This document shows, piece by piece, positions 44,017 to 52,083 of a stretch of DNA of 64,000 nt (positions are counted from its first letter, which is position 1; each line of letters starts with the position of its first letter). The notes under the pieces were generated by a model. It searched no databases, had not been told where the DNA came from, and saw only the letters and a program-made list of their open reading frames with translations. Made by a program: the position numbers and the translations under genes. The DNA is from Streptomyces kronopolitis (lineage in GTDB: Bacteria; Actinomycetota; Actinomycetes; Streptomycetales; Streptomycetaceae), in NCBI RefSeq assembly GCF_014646275.1, contig NZ_BMND01000015.1, positions 62,001 through 126,000 of the forward strand, written 5' to 3'.

Positions 44017-46662
44017 TCACAGCTCCCGCAGCTCCCTCAGCGGTGGCCGCCGGGCATGGCGCACCGCGGCTGTCGCAGCCACGGCAACGGCCGTCGCGAC
44101 GGCCGCGGCGACGACGCCCAGATAGCCCCACGGCACGGCGAGAGCGGCCGGCGGCGGGTCGAAGACGCCGGACAGGACCTTGACCAGCACCTCGGACAAC
44201 GACCAGCCGAGCACGACCCCGCCGCTCGTGCCCGCCACCGCCACCACTGCGGCCTCGCTCCACACGAACCCGGACAGCTGCCGCCCCCGCGCTCCCAGTA
44301 CGGAGGCCAGTGCGAGGGTGCGGCGCCGCTCGGCCAGGCCGAGGGCCAGGACCAGACCGCCCGCCGCCGCGCCGAGGGCCAGGGCGAAGCCCAGTTCCAC
44401 ACGGGTGAGACCGCCGAGGTCCACCGCGGTGAGGCTGGATCCGGTGACGGTGCGGGCCGAGGGGAGGTCGGTCACCTGGACGGTGGGACCGAGCACGGAC
44501 CGCACGCGGTGCGCCACCTCGCGCTGTGCGTTGCCGCCCGTGTCGGCCAGCAGGGTGCTGACCGCGCCGCTGCCGGTCGCCCGGGCCACGTAGGAGGCGT
44601 TGGCCACCAGGAAGCTGTCCTTGGGGGCGGTCGGGAACTCCTTGACGATGCCGGCGAAGCGGAACTCCACGGGCCGCAACCGGTGGGTGCGGCCGTCCTG
44701 GAGGCGCAACCGGAGGTGGTCGCCCGGGTGGAGCTGGAAGTCGTGGGCGGTCTCGGCGCTGACGAGGACGGCGTCGGGCTGCCGCTGGAGGCGGTCCATC
44801 AGCTGCCGCGCACTCCCGCCGGAGAAGTAGGCGTCCTGCAGCCGGCCCGCTCCGACGGCCGTGGCCGGCCGGACTCCGTAGAGGTCCTGGAGGTCGGGGC
44901 CGACGTAGGCGAAGCGGTGCTGCAACGGCTCCACGCTGCGCACACCGGGCACGGCCGCCACCCGGGCCGCGTCGGCCGCCCCCGCGGTGGAGCCGGGGGA
45001 CGCCGTCACCGTGACATCGGCGCCGTTGGTGAGCACCGCGTCGACCCCGGCCTGCTGGTGGTAGGTGGAGTTGAACACGGCGGTCGAGGCGGCGAAGGCG
45101 ACGGCCAGCACGAGCAGTACCACCGCCCGCAGCACGGTGCCCCGCTGCCGGGACAGACTGGCCGCGACCGTGCCGGACAGCGCACCGGTCATCGGGCGAA
45201 GCAGCCGGGTGAGCACCGGCCGCCCGCGCCGCAGGAGCAGGTCCGTCAGCAGCCAGGCCAGCAGCGCTCCCCCGGCCCACAGCAGGGCCGGTCCGGCGAA
45301 CGCCCAGTAGTCCACCGACAGGGTGGGGGTGCCTTCGGGCGCGAGGACCAGGGCGTAGTTGGTGCGGCTGGTGATCGCGAACACGATCAGCGACAACGTC
45401 AGCAGCACGGCGGCCACCGCCCACCACAGCGTGCGCGGCACCCGGCGTCGCTCCACCGCGGCCCGTCCGGCCACCACGGTGACGGCCTTGATGTCGCGGC
45501 GGGCCGGCAGCAGCACCGTGCCGCCGGCGATCAGCACGCCGACGACGAGCGCCGCCAGTGCCCAGCCGGCGGTGAGGCTGCCGGCCGCGCCGAAGGCCGT
45601 GCGCCCCAGCAGTGCCGCCACCGCCAGGCCCACCGCCCCGCCGGCGACCGCCACCACCGCGGCCTCCACGGCCGCCAGGCTCAGCAGCCTTTTGGCCGAG
45701 GCTCCCCGGGTCCGCAGCAGGGACTGCTCCCTGCGCCGCCGCGCGGCACCGGCCCCGGCGACCGCCGCGGTGAGCGCCCCGGCCAGCACCGCACCGGGCA
45801 CACCGAGGAACAGGAAGAGCATCTGCGCGTACAGGGCGTCCGAGCGGGCCGCGTCCAGCACCGTGCCGAGGTTGTCCCCGACCACGCCGGTACCGGCCAG
45901 CCGCAGGTCGGTGTGGTGCGCACGGCCGGTCGCCGTCGCGTAGGCGAGGGCCGGGTCAGGCGGCAGGGCATGGCTGCGGCGTGCGTGGATCTGCGCGTGC
46001 ACGAGGTCGGGCCGGGCCTTGCCCAGCGGGTCGAAGGCCGTGTGCCAGCGGTGCTGCGGGAGCAGGACGACGTTGTCCGGGGGCGCGGTCGGCTGGGACT
46101 GCGGCGGTGCGCCGACCTTCTGGAACAGCGCATCGGCGTGCGGCAGATCCACCACACCGTCCACCCGCACCCGCACCGGTGGCAGCCCCGCCCGCCCGAC
46201 GGCCACCGTGTCGCCGGGGGCCGCGTGCAGGTTCGCGGCGGTCTGCTGGGCCAGCAGCACCCCGTCGCCGCGTCCGGCCAGCACCCGGATCTCGCCGGGG
46301 AACGCCGTACGGTAGCCGGCCGGCAGGCCGAGCACGCTGCCCGGTCCGGTGGTCTGAGCGGTACCGCCCGCGGTGGCGCTCAGGCCGCTGGTGGATGCGT
46401 AGCCGACGGGCAGTGCCACCCGGGTGCCCGGCGTATGGTGAACGGTGTTCAGCACCTGCGGGACATCGGCGGGGTTGGCCGCCTGTACCTGCCAGTCGAC
46501 CACGGTCGCGCGTACGGACTGTGCGGTCATGGTGGCGTGGGTGGCGCCGAGAAAGCCGCCGAGCGCCGCCAGCAGGGCCACCGCGGTGGCCACTCCGGCA
46601 GCCACGGCGAGCAGGCGCCCACCGCGCCGGCGCAACAGACCGTTGAGCCAGATCCTGATCAC
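44017..46662 (-). CDS. FtsX-type ABC transporter permease
   Basis: An 881-residue permease with an N-terminal helix (LLAVAAGVATAVALLAALGG), a large periplasmic-type domain, and two blocks of four helices, as in MacB/FtsX exporters (helices near residues 270-400, 480-530 and 755-870). Its ATG overlaps the stop of the ATPase gene before it. With two ATPase genes and a lipoprotein upstream it forms one operon, probably for export of an envelope-active compound or lipoprotein release. Confidence 0.9.
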   Translation of the reverse strand: MIRIWLNGLLRRRGGRLLAVAAGVATAVALLAALGGFLGATHATMTAQSVRATVVDWQVQAANPADVPQVLNTVHHTPGTRVALPVGYASTSGLSATAGGTAQTTGPGSVLGLPAGYRTAFPGEIRVLAGRGDGVLLAQQTAANLHAAPGDTVAVGRAGLPPVRVRVDGVVDLPHADALFQKVGAPPQSQPTAPPDNVVLLPQHRWHTAFDPLGKARPDLVHAQIHARRSHALPPDPALAYATATGRAHHTDLRLAGTGVVGDNLGTVLDAARSDALYAQMLFLFLGVPGAVLAGALTAAVAGAGAARRRREQSLLRTRGASAKRLLSLAAVEAAVVAVAGGAVGLAVAALLGRTAFGAAGSLTAGWALAALVVGVLIAGGTVLLPARRDIKAVTVVAGRAAVERRRVPRTLWWAVAAVLLTLSLIVFAITSRTNYALVLAPEGTPTLSVDYWAFAGPALLWAGGALLAWLLTDLLLRRGRPVLTRLLRPMTGALSGTVAASLSRQRGTVLRAVVLLVLAVAFAASTAVFNSTYHQQAGVDAVLTNGADVTVTASPGSTAGAADAARVAAVPGVRSVEPLQHRFAYVGPDLQDLYGVRPATAVGAGRLQDAYFSGGSARQLMDRLQRQPDAVLVSAETAHDFQLHPGDHLRLRLQDGRTHRLRPVEFRFAGIVKEFPTAPKDSFLVANASYVARATGSGAVSTLLADTGGNAQREVAHRVRSVLGPTVQVTDLPSARTVTGSSLTAVDLGGLTRVELGFALALGAAAGGLVLALGLAERRRTLALASVLGARGRQLSGFVWSEAAVVAVAGTSGGVVLGWSLSEVLVKVLSGVFDPPPAALAVPWGYLGVVAAAVATAVAVAATAAVRHARRPPLRELREL

Positions 46663-47435
46663 GTCTTCTCGCCTCCTGAAGCCCGCTGGTCCGTGGGGTG
46701 GCCGGTCCTGTCGTCTCCCCCGTCACCGGCCTCCGGGCGGATCAGCCGTCCGTCGGCCATGTACCAGCGGACGTCCAACTCCCCGGCGATCCGCGGATCA
46801 TGGGTGGTGACCACCACGGCCGCTCCCAGCTCCCGGGCCGCGCCGAGCAGGACCGCCAGCACCTGACGGCCGGTGCTGCGATCCAGCTGACCGGTCGGCT
46901 CGTCGGCCAGGACGAGCCGGGGCCCACGAGCCAGCACCCGCGCCACGGCGACGCGTTGGGCCTGCCCCGCCGACAGCTCGTCCGGCAGACGCCGCACGAG
47001 ATCGGCCAGCCCGAGGCGGGCGAGGGCCACCTGCGCCCGCTCGTCGGCCTCGGTATCCGGCACGCCGTCGATCCGCAGCGGCAGCGCGACGTTCTCCGCC
47101 ACGGTGAGCGGGGGCAGCAGGCTCGGGCCCTGGAAGACGACGCCGATGTGCCGGGCGAGGGCGCCCGCGTCCGCGCCGTCGAGACCGGGGTGGCTCACCG
47201 TGCCCGCGGTGGGCCGGTCCAGGCCCGCCATCAGGTGCAGCAGCGTGGACTTGCCCGACCCGGAGGGCCCCACCACCGCGATCCGAGCCCCGGGCGGGAC
47301 ATCGCAGTCAAGTCCGTGCACGGCGACGACGGCGCCCGGCCCGCTGCCGTAGGTCCGGGCGACGTCATCACAGCGCACCAGGGCCGCATCCATGCGGTGC
47401 ATGCCGTCGCCGACCGAAGGAATCTGTGGGTGCAT
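46659..47435 (-). CDS. ABC transporter ATP-binding protein (LolD/MacB type)
   Basis: A 258-residue ATPase: Walker A VGPSGSGKSTLLHLMAGLD near residue 48, Q loop VVFQGPSLLP, signature LSAGQAQRVAVARVLA near 150 (Ala in place of the second usual Gly), Walker B LVLADEPTGQLD and H loop TTHD. I chose ATG 47435, which overlaps the stop of the preceding ATPase gene (ATGA), over a longer frame. It pairs with the permease. Confidence 0.93.
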   Translation of the reverse strand: MHPQIPSVGDGMHRMDAALVRCDDVARTYGSGPGAVVAVHGLDCDVPPGARIAVVGPSGSGKSTLLHLMAGLDRPTAGTVSHPGLDGADAGALARHIGVVFQGPSLLPPLTVAENVALPLRIDGVPDTEADERAQVALARLGLADLVRRLPDELSAGQAQRVAVARVLARGPRLVLADEPTGQLDRSTGRQVLAVLLGAARELGAAVVVTTHDPRIAGELDVRWYMADGRLIRPEAGDGGDDRTGHPTDQRASGGEKT

Positions 47436-48097
47436 CAGACCCACCTGCCGTCTCTCAGCCGCAGCACCCGGTCGGCGGCGCCGGACACCGCGCGGCTGTG
47501 GGTGACCACGACCACCGCGCATCCCCCCGCGGCGTGCTCCCGCAGCAGGTCCAGCACCCGGCGTTCGGTACCCGCGTCCACCTCGCCGGTCGGCTCATCG
47601 GCGAGCAGCAGTTCGGGAGCGTTCGCCAGGGCGACGGCCAGACCCGCGCGAGCTGCCTCCCCGCCGGACAACTCCCCGGGCAGGGCACCGGCGCGCCGGC
47701 CGATACCGACCCGCTCCAGCAGCTGATCCGCTCCCGGACGATGCCGGCCCGGCGCCAGCCGCTGCACCAGCGCGAGGTTGTCCCGGACGCTGAGGTGGTC
47801 CAGCAGATTGCCGGACTGGAAGAGCACCCCGATGTGCCGCGCGCGCAGCTCGACCCGTTCGCCCTCGGGGCGGTGGCTGAGCCTTCGGCCGGCCACCCGC
47901 ACCGTTCCGCCGTCCGGTTCGTCGAGCCCCGCCAGGCAGTTCAGCAGGGTGGTCTTCCCCGAGCCGGACGGTCCGGTCACCGCGACGGTCTCACCGCGCC
48001 CGACCTCCAGTCCGACGCCTTGCAACGCGAACGTCTCCTCCTCGCCGGCCCGGAAGAACCGGTACAGAGAGCGGGCGCTGAGGACGGGCGCGGCCAT
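47435..48097 (-). CDS. ABC transporter ATP-binding protein (MacB type)
   Basis: A 220-residue ATPase: Walker A VTGPSGSGKTTLLNCLAGLD near residue 40, FQSGNLLDHLSV, signature LSGGEAARAGLAVALA, Walker B LLLADEPTGEVD and THSRAV at the H loop. ATG 48097 overlaps the lipoprotein stop; GTG 48106 is an alternative. Two different ATPases serve one permease gene, so they may act as a heterodimer or serve the permease's two halves. Confidence 0.92.
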   Translation of the reverse strand: MAAPVLSARSLYRFFRAGEEETFALQGVGLEVGRGETVAVTGPSGSGKTTLLNCLAGLDEPDGGTVRVAGRRLSHRPEGERVELRARHIGVLFQSGNLLDHLSVRDNLALVQRLAPGRHRPGADQLLERVGIGRRAGALPGELSGGEAARAGLAVALANAPELLLADEPTGEVDAGTERRVLDLLREHAAGGCAVVVVTHSRAVSGAADRVLRLRDGRWV

Positions 48098-48726
48098 CAG
48101 GACCACCGGAAGGAGTCCGTGACGGTCCGCCAGGGGTCGACGTTGTCGGAGCCCACCGGGCCGGAGAGCGTCAGCACCGCTTCGCCCCGGCCGGTCTTGT
48201 AGAACACATACCGCTGGCTGTCCAGGGCGAGGCGCTTGCCGGTCACCGGGTTGGGTGCGGAGTCGGCGCGGTATTCGGCCAGCACCGCGGTTCCGCCCTT
48301 GCGTGGCACCTCGACCACCTTGATCAGCCGGAAGTGCGAGTTCGCGGCGCGCAGGGCCGCGACGTCATGGGTGCGGACGGAGTTCACCGTCGGCGCGGTC
48401 GTGGTCCGGACGCGGGCCACCCGTACGCTGTTGAACTTGTCGGTGAACACCGTCTCGTGCCCGTGGGTGGTACGCGCCCATCCTTCCGGGACCTTCACGG
48501 TGAATCCGCCGCCGGGCGGCGACCACGGCACGTACACCTGCGAGTCGGGGATGTCGCCGGGCGGGTTGGAGTCGGCCGGTGGCGGTGGTGTCGGACCGTG
48601 CGGAACCGCCGCTGTGATCGGGCGTGGTGGCGGTGCGGCCGCCATGGACGAGCAGGCCGCTGCTCCGGTCACGGTTCCGGTGAGCAGTACGAGACCGGTT
48701 GCGGCGGCGGCGAACGGATGACGCAT
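48097..48726 (-). CDS. Putative lipoprotein of the ABC operon
   Basis: A 209-residue protein with a lipoprotein signal peptide ending TGAAAC (lipidated Cys near residue 24), a Pro-rich spacer (PPPPADSNPPG), and a beta-rich domain with GFTVKVPEGWAR and YVFYKTGRGEAVLTLSGP, like secreted PsbP/Mog1-type folds. ATG 48726 has GGAGG eight bases upstream; GTG 48735 is too close to it. First gene of the ABC operon; it may bind the transported substrate. Confidence 0.88.
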   Translation of the reverse strand: MRHPFAAAATGLVLLTGTVTGAAACSSMAAAPPPRPITAAVPHGPTPPPPADSNPPGDIPDSQVYVPWSPPGGGFTVKVPEGWARTTHGHETVFTDKFNSVRVARVRTTTAPTVNSVRTHDVAALRAANSHFRLIKVVEVPRKGGTAVLAEYRADSAPNPVTGKRLALDSQRYVFYKTGRGEAVLTLSGPVGSDNVDPWRTVTDSFRWS

Positions 48727-48944
48727 GATGGACACCTCCCGCGGCGCGGGCGGCGGAGGTCCGCCGCCACGGCGTGCGCCTCTACCCCGACGTTAGGCGT
48801 CAGCAGGCCAGGGGCCGCTCTGCGTGGGGTTAGCGCACGGTTAACTCCGTACCGTTGCTGTGGGCATGGACAGCACCACCTGCCACCTGCCGCCGGCCGG
48901 AAATTCAGTGGCAAGGCCAACCCGCCCGTGGTGAAGATCGCGGC

Positions 48945-49502
48945 ATGCCCCACTTCCTGGAGACCGACCGGCTCGCCCTACGCGCGTTCACGCCGGCCGA
49001 CATCGACCACCTATTCGCCTTGGACAACAACCCCGAGGTGATGCGCTTCCTCAACGGTGGCCGTCCCAGGAGCCGGGAGACGGTCGAGTCCAGCCTCTCG
49101 CGGCTCCGGCACGACTACCCGTGCTGGAAGACCCGCGGTTACTGGGCCGCACAGGAGAAGCCCACCGGCACCTTCCTGGGCTGGTTCGAGTTCCGGCCGC
49201 TGGAGGAACACAGCCCCGCCGTGGTCGAACTCGGCTACCGGTTGCACCAGACGGCATGGGGACGCGGCTACGCCACCGAGGGATCCCGGGCCCTGATCCA
49301 CAAAGGGTTCACGGACCTGGGGGTTGAGCTCGTCACCGCGCGCGCCATGGCCGTCAACGCACGCTCCCGTCGCGTCATGGAGAAGTCGGGCCTGTCCTTC
49401 GTCCGGAACTACACCGGGGACCACCCGGAGCGGATCGAGGGCTCCGAGCACGGTGACGTCGCCTACGAACTCACCCGGTCCGAGTGGGAGCAGACGCGGT
49501 AG
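48945..49502 (+). CDS. GNAT family N-acetyltransferase (RimJ/RimL type)
   Basis: A 185-residue acetyltransferase: LETDRLALRAFTPADIDHL at the N-terminus, the acetyl-CoA loop QTAWGRGYATEGSRALI near residue 105, and NARSRRVMEKSGLSF near 140. These features mark the RimJ/RimL-like branch, which acetylates protein N-termini or small amines. No ribosome binding site is strong. It stands alone. Confidence 0.92.
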   Translation: MPHFLETDRLALRAFTPADIDHLFALDNNPEVMRFLNGGRPRSRETVESSLSRLRHDYPCWKTRGYWAAQEKPTGTFLGWFEFRPLEEHSPAVVELGYRLHQTAWGRGYATEGSRALIHKGFTDLGVELVTARAMAVNARSRRVMEKSGLSFVRNYTGDHPERIEGSEHGDVAYELTRSEWEQTR

Positions 49503-49617
49503 CCGCCAACGGCCATGTCCCGAGGGTTCTGGCTGAATCCGGGCGCTCCGACCAGCTCTTTGGTTACGGATTCCCTAAGCCGTAGTGGTCTTGCGGTGAG
49601 CGGACCATGATGACGCC

Positions 49618-50013
49618 ATGACGCTGGCCTCGCGTGCCATCAAGCAGTTCGTGAGCTGGCCGGACCTCACGGAGGCCCGGCCCAGTTGCGGCATCGGCCG
49701 GGCCCTGCGCTCGTCCGTCGCCGAGATCGTTCACTTCCACTCCGACCGGAGCGCCGACCTGCACCTCACGGCCGGATCGATCCACCGGATCGTCAACGAC
49801 CTGGCCGAGTCGTCTGCCATCCGACTCATCCCCGGGTCGCACTGGGTGACCGTACGCCTGGACTCGCACACGGATGTCGACCTGCTCATGACGTTGATGA
49901 GCCTCGCCCTCCAAGCACATCAACGGTGGCCGCACTCGGACGAACCGCTCTCCACCCAGTGCAACGAACACCCTCACGTGATCCTTGTGCACGAGAACGA
50001 GGGCGGGCGCTGA
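49618..50013 (+). CDS. DUF5519 (luciferase-domain) small protein
   Basis: A 131-residue protein with EIVHFHSDRSADLHLT, a middle basic segment, and GSHWVTVRLDSHTDVDLLMTL, matching the small DUF5519 family annotated as luciferase domain-containing protein. No catalytic function is known for it. Codon use is somewhat mixed. It stands alone between a GNAT gene and the Gly/Arg-rich ORF. Confidence 0.75.
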   Translation: MTLASRAIKQFVSWPDLTEARPSCGIGRALRSSVAEIVHFHSDRSADLHLTAGSIHRIVNDLAESSAIRLIPGSHWVTVRLDSHTDVDLLMTLMSLALQAHQRWPHSDEPLSTQCNEHPHVILVHENEGGR

Positions 50014-50274
50014 GCAGAACCTCCGCCGGACCAAGCGAGTACACAGCTCGCATCTGAAGTGACTCCGAGCAGCCGCATAACGCGCCGCTTTCCGGCCGGG
50101 AGCTGTGAGAATGCAGAGAGCGACCAATGGCCACTTTGCGCACGCGTTAAAATGTCAATTTACTCGAACTTTCACGCTCACCGCGTTTGGTTCCGTATCA
50201 CGCCACGGCGTAGCGTGGGCACTGGCCCTACTGAAGAAGGCAGGACCGCAACAAGAGACCGAAGGAGGCGGACA

Positions 50275-50451
50275 ATGAGCTTCCGCATACTTCCCTTCAG
50301 GCGTGGACGCGGCTGCTGTGGCTGGGATGACGACGACGGCGGACGTGGCTACGGACGCGGCGGCGGCTACGGCCACGGACGGGGACGTGACTACGATCGC
50401 GGACGCGGCTTTGGCCGCGGCGACGGATTCGGCCGCGGAGGCCGCTTCTGA
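50275..50451 (+). CDS. Gly/Arg-rich small protein
   Basis: A 58-residue protein: MSFRILPFRRGRGCCGW, an acidic DDDD patch, then about nine RG/GR-Y/F-G repeats to the end (RGFGRGDGFGRGGRF). GGAGG lies seven bases before the ATG and a strong hairpin terminator follows the stop by 24 bases, so it is a complete small transcription unit. The repeats resemble RGG boxes, which bind RNA or are arginine-methylated, and the CC pair could bind metal. No known family; role unknown. Confidence 0.75.
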   Translation: MSFRILPFRRGRGCCGWDDDDGGRGYGRGGGYGHGRGRDYDRGRGFGRGDGFGRGGRF

Positions 50452-50475
50452 CACCACACGCGATACCTTCCATTC

Positions 50476-50504
50476 GAGGTCGGCCCCCTCACGGGGCCGA
50501 CCTC
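50476..50504 (+). terminator. Terminator after the Gly/Arg-rich ORF
   Basis: Perfect 12-base arms GAGGTCGGCCCC and GGGGCCGACCTC around a five-base loop, 24 bases after the stop. Confidence 0.85.
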
Positions 50505-50844
50505 ACAAGTTGCCGAGGCCGGGGCACCTCACGATCGGCCCGCCGGGCCCCCCTTGCCACCACCACACCTGCCCCGAATTTGCAAAGCTTTACCTGAATT
50601 TACCGAGGTTTACAAAAATCAACGCTGCGCGAGGAACCACTGTCCACGCGCAGCGCACTTCCGGGTTTTCCCTGCCGGCACATTGAGTATTCTCCTCAAA
50701 TACCTGCATGGCAATACACAACGAGCGAAACCTATTGCGCGATGCGTAATATCGCCCGACCACTTGCAGAGGGTGGCAACCGCCCGCCGGACGCCGCTGC
50801 GCATTCAGAGCACGGACGCTTCCACATCCGCCCCCTCGCCGACT
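50505..50844. other. AT-richer intergenic stretch, no gene seen
   Basis: Holds short repeats of the form TTTACC/TTTAC near 50590-50615 and no supported gene. Its composition is below the window average. Confidence 0.4.
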
Positions 50845-50976
50845 TCAGTCCGGCGGACGCCCCAATTCGCTGCTCATCTTCTCCCGGCTTGCCGCGAGGA
50901 GTTCTTGTGTCCGGCTCATGGCCACCTCGAACGCCTCCCGCCATAGGGTGGAATCCATGCTGTGGCCTGCGGCCAC
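50845..50976 (-). CDS. Possible 43-residue small protein
   Basis: A minus-strand frame from GTG 50976 (AAGGAG a few bases upstream) or ATG 50958 reads MDSTLWREAFEVAMSRTQEL and continues LLAASREKMSSELGRPPD to a TGA. It is amphipathic, helix-like and has sensible Streptomyces codon use, unlike the neighbouring frames. No family is recognised. It could be a genuine small protein or the tail of a lost gene. Confidence 0.35.
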   Translation of the reverse strand: MAAGHSMDSTLWREAFEVAMSRTQELLAASREKMSSELGRPPD

Positions 50977-51041
50977 CGTCTCCTTGTCAGTCCACACAAC
51001 TCACGATGATCGACGGTGGCCGCACCCCTCGGTGTCTGCTG

Positions 51042-51416
51042 TCAGTCCCGGACGAGACAGAACGGGTGACCCGCCGGATCCGCGAAGACGCGCCAGCTCC
51101 GCTTTCCGTCCCCCTCGTCGAGCAGCGAGGCGCCCAGACCGAGGATGTCTTTCTGAGCTCGGTCCAGGTCCGTGACACCCAGGTCGAGGTGGAACTGCTG
51201 GGGCCGAGCGGGATCCGGCCACCGTGGTGGCTGGTGGTCTTCCACCCGCTGGAAGGCCAGCACGAGCCCGTCGGTGTGCAGCGTCGCCCAACCGTCGTCG
51301 AGCGACCACCGCGGATCCGGCTGATTCACTACACCGCCGAGAAGCGACTGGTAGAACCGGGACAGCTCAACGACATCGGCACAGTCCAACACCACACACT
51401 GCAGCTTAGCGATCAT
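51042..51416 (-). CDS. VOC/glyoxalase family protein
   Basis: A 124-residue protein of two beta-alpha-beta-beta-beta units typical of the vicinal-oxygen-chelate fold: CVVLDCADVVELSRFYQSLL at the start, FHLDLGVTDLDRAQKDIL in the second half, and WRVFADPAGHPFCLV at the end with the usual metal-side Glu/His positions only partly kept. Likely a glyoxalase or bleomycin-resistance-like protein. ATG 51416 is chosen because the fold starts there. Confidence 0.88.
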   Translation of the reverse strand: MIAKLQCVVLDCADVVELSRFYQSLLGGVVNQPDPRWSLDDGWATLHTDGLVLAFQRVEDHQPPRWPDPARPQQFHLDLGVTDLDRAQKDILGLGASLLDEGDGKRSWRVFADPAGHPFCLVRD

Positions 51417-51463
51417 GAAGGGCAGCGTCTCACGACGCCCGATCACGATCTACAGCTGGAGTA

Positions 51464-51478
51464 CTAGTGTCCTGAGTC
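51464..51478 (+). repeat. 15-bp direct repeat, left copy (IS630-type end)
   Basis: CTAGTGTCCTGAGTC, repeated identically and in the same orientation at 53862-53876. Similarity continues at many positions for about 25 more bases. It precedes the transposase remnant by 31 bases and is probably that element's left end. Confidence 0.7.
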
Positions 51479-51509
51479 GTTAGTTTGCTTGCGGTTACAG
51501 GGTGGGGTG

Positions 51510-52036
51510 ATGCCTGGCCCGAAGCCGTTGCCGCTGAGGTTGTCCGATCACGAAGGCCGGGTGCTGCAGGGCTGGTTGCGCAAGCCGTCGGCGCCTCAAG
51601 CACTGGTGCTGCGGTCGAAGATCGTGCCGGGTGCGCGGAGGGCCTGCCGAACGCGCGGGTCGCGGACGATCTGGGCGTCTCGCGGGAGACGGTACGCAAG
51701 TGGCGGTCCCGGTTCGCCGCGAACCGGCTGGAGAGCCTGGCGGACCGACCGCGTTCGGGGCCACCGCGAAGGATCACCGACGAGCAGGTCGAAGCCCTGG
51801 TGGCCAGGACGCTCGGCCAGGCGCCACCGATGGGTGATTCGCACTGGTCGACACATTCGATGGCCGAGGCGGAGGGCATGTCACAGTCGGCCGTCTCGCG
51901 GATCTGGCGGGCGTTCGGCCTCAAGCCGCACAACGTGGAGACCTGGAAGCTGTCGACCGACCCGCAGTTCGTGACCAAGGTCCGCGACGTGGTGGGCATC
52001 TACCTCGCCCCGCCGGAGAACGCTCTGGTCCTGGCG
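51510..52036 (+). mobile_element. IS630-family transposase remnant
   Basis: Starts MPGPKPLPLRLSDHEGR in one frame and continues after about 51630 in another frame as EGLPNARVADDLGVSRETVR, KWRSRFAANRLESLADRPRS and PQFVTKVRDVVGIYLAPPEN. This is the helix-turn-helix half of an IS630-type transposase. It stops at PPENALVLA, where the DDE catalytic half should begin, so the element is truncated. The frame change could be a decay mutation or, as in some IS630 members, programmed frameshifting. Confidence 0.85.
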
Positions 52037-52083
52037 GCAATTGGCCGACGTCACTGCCTCGAGGAGGTCAGTAGGGTGGGTTC

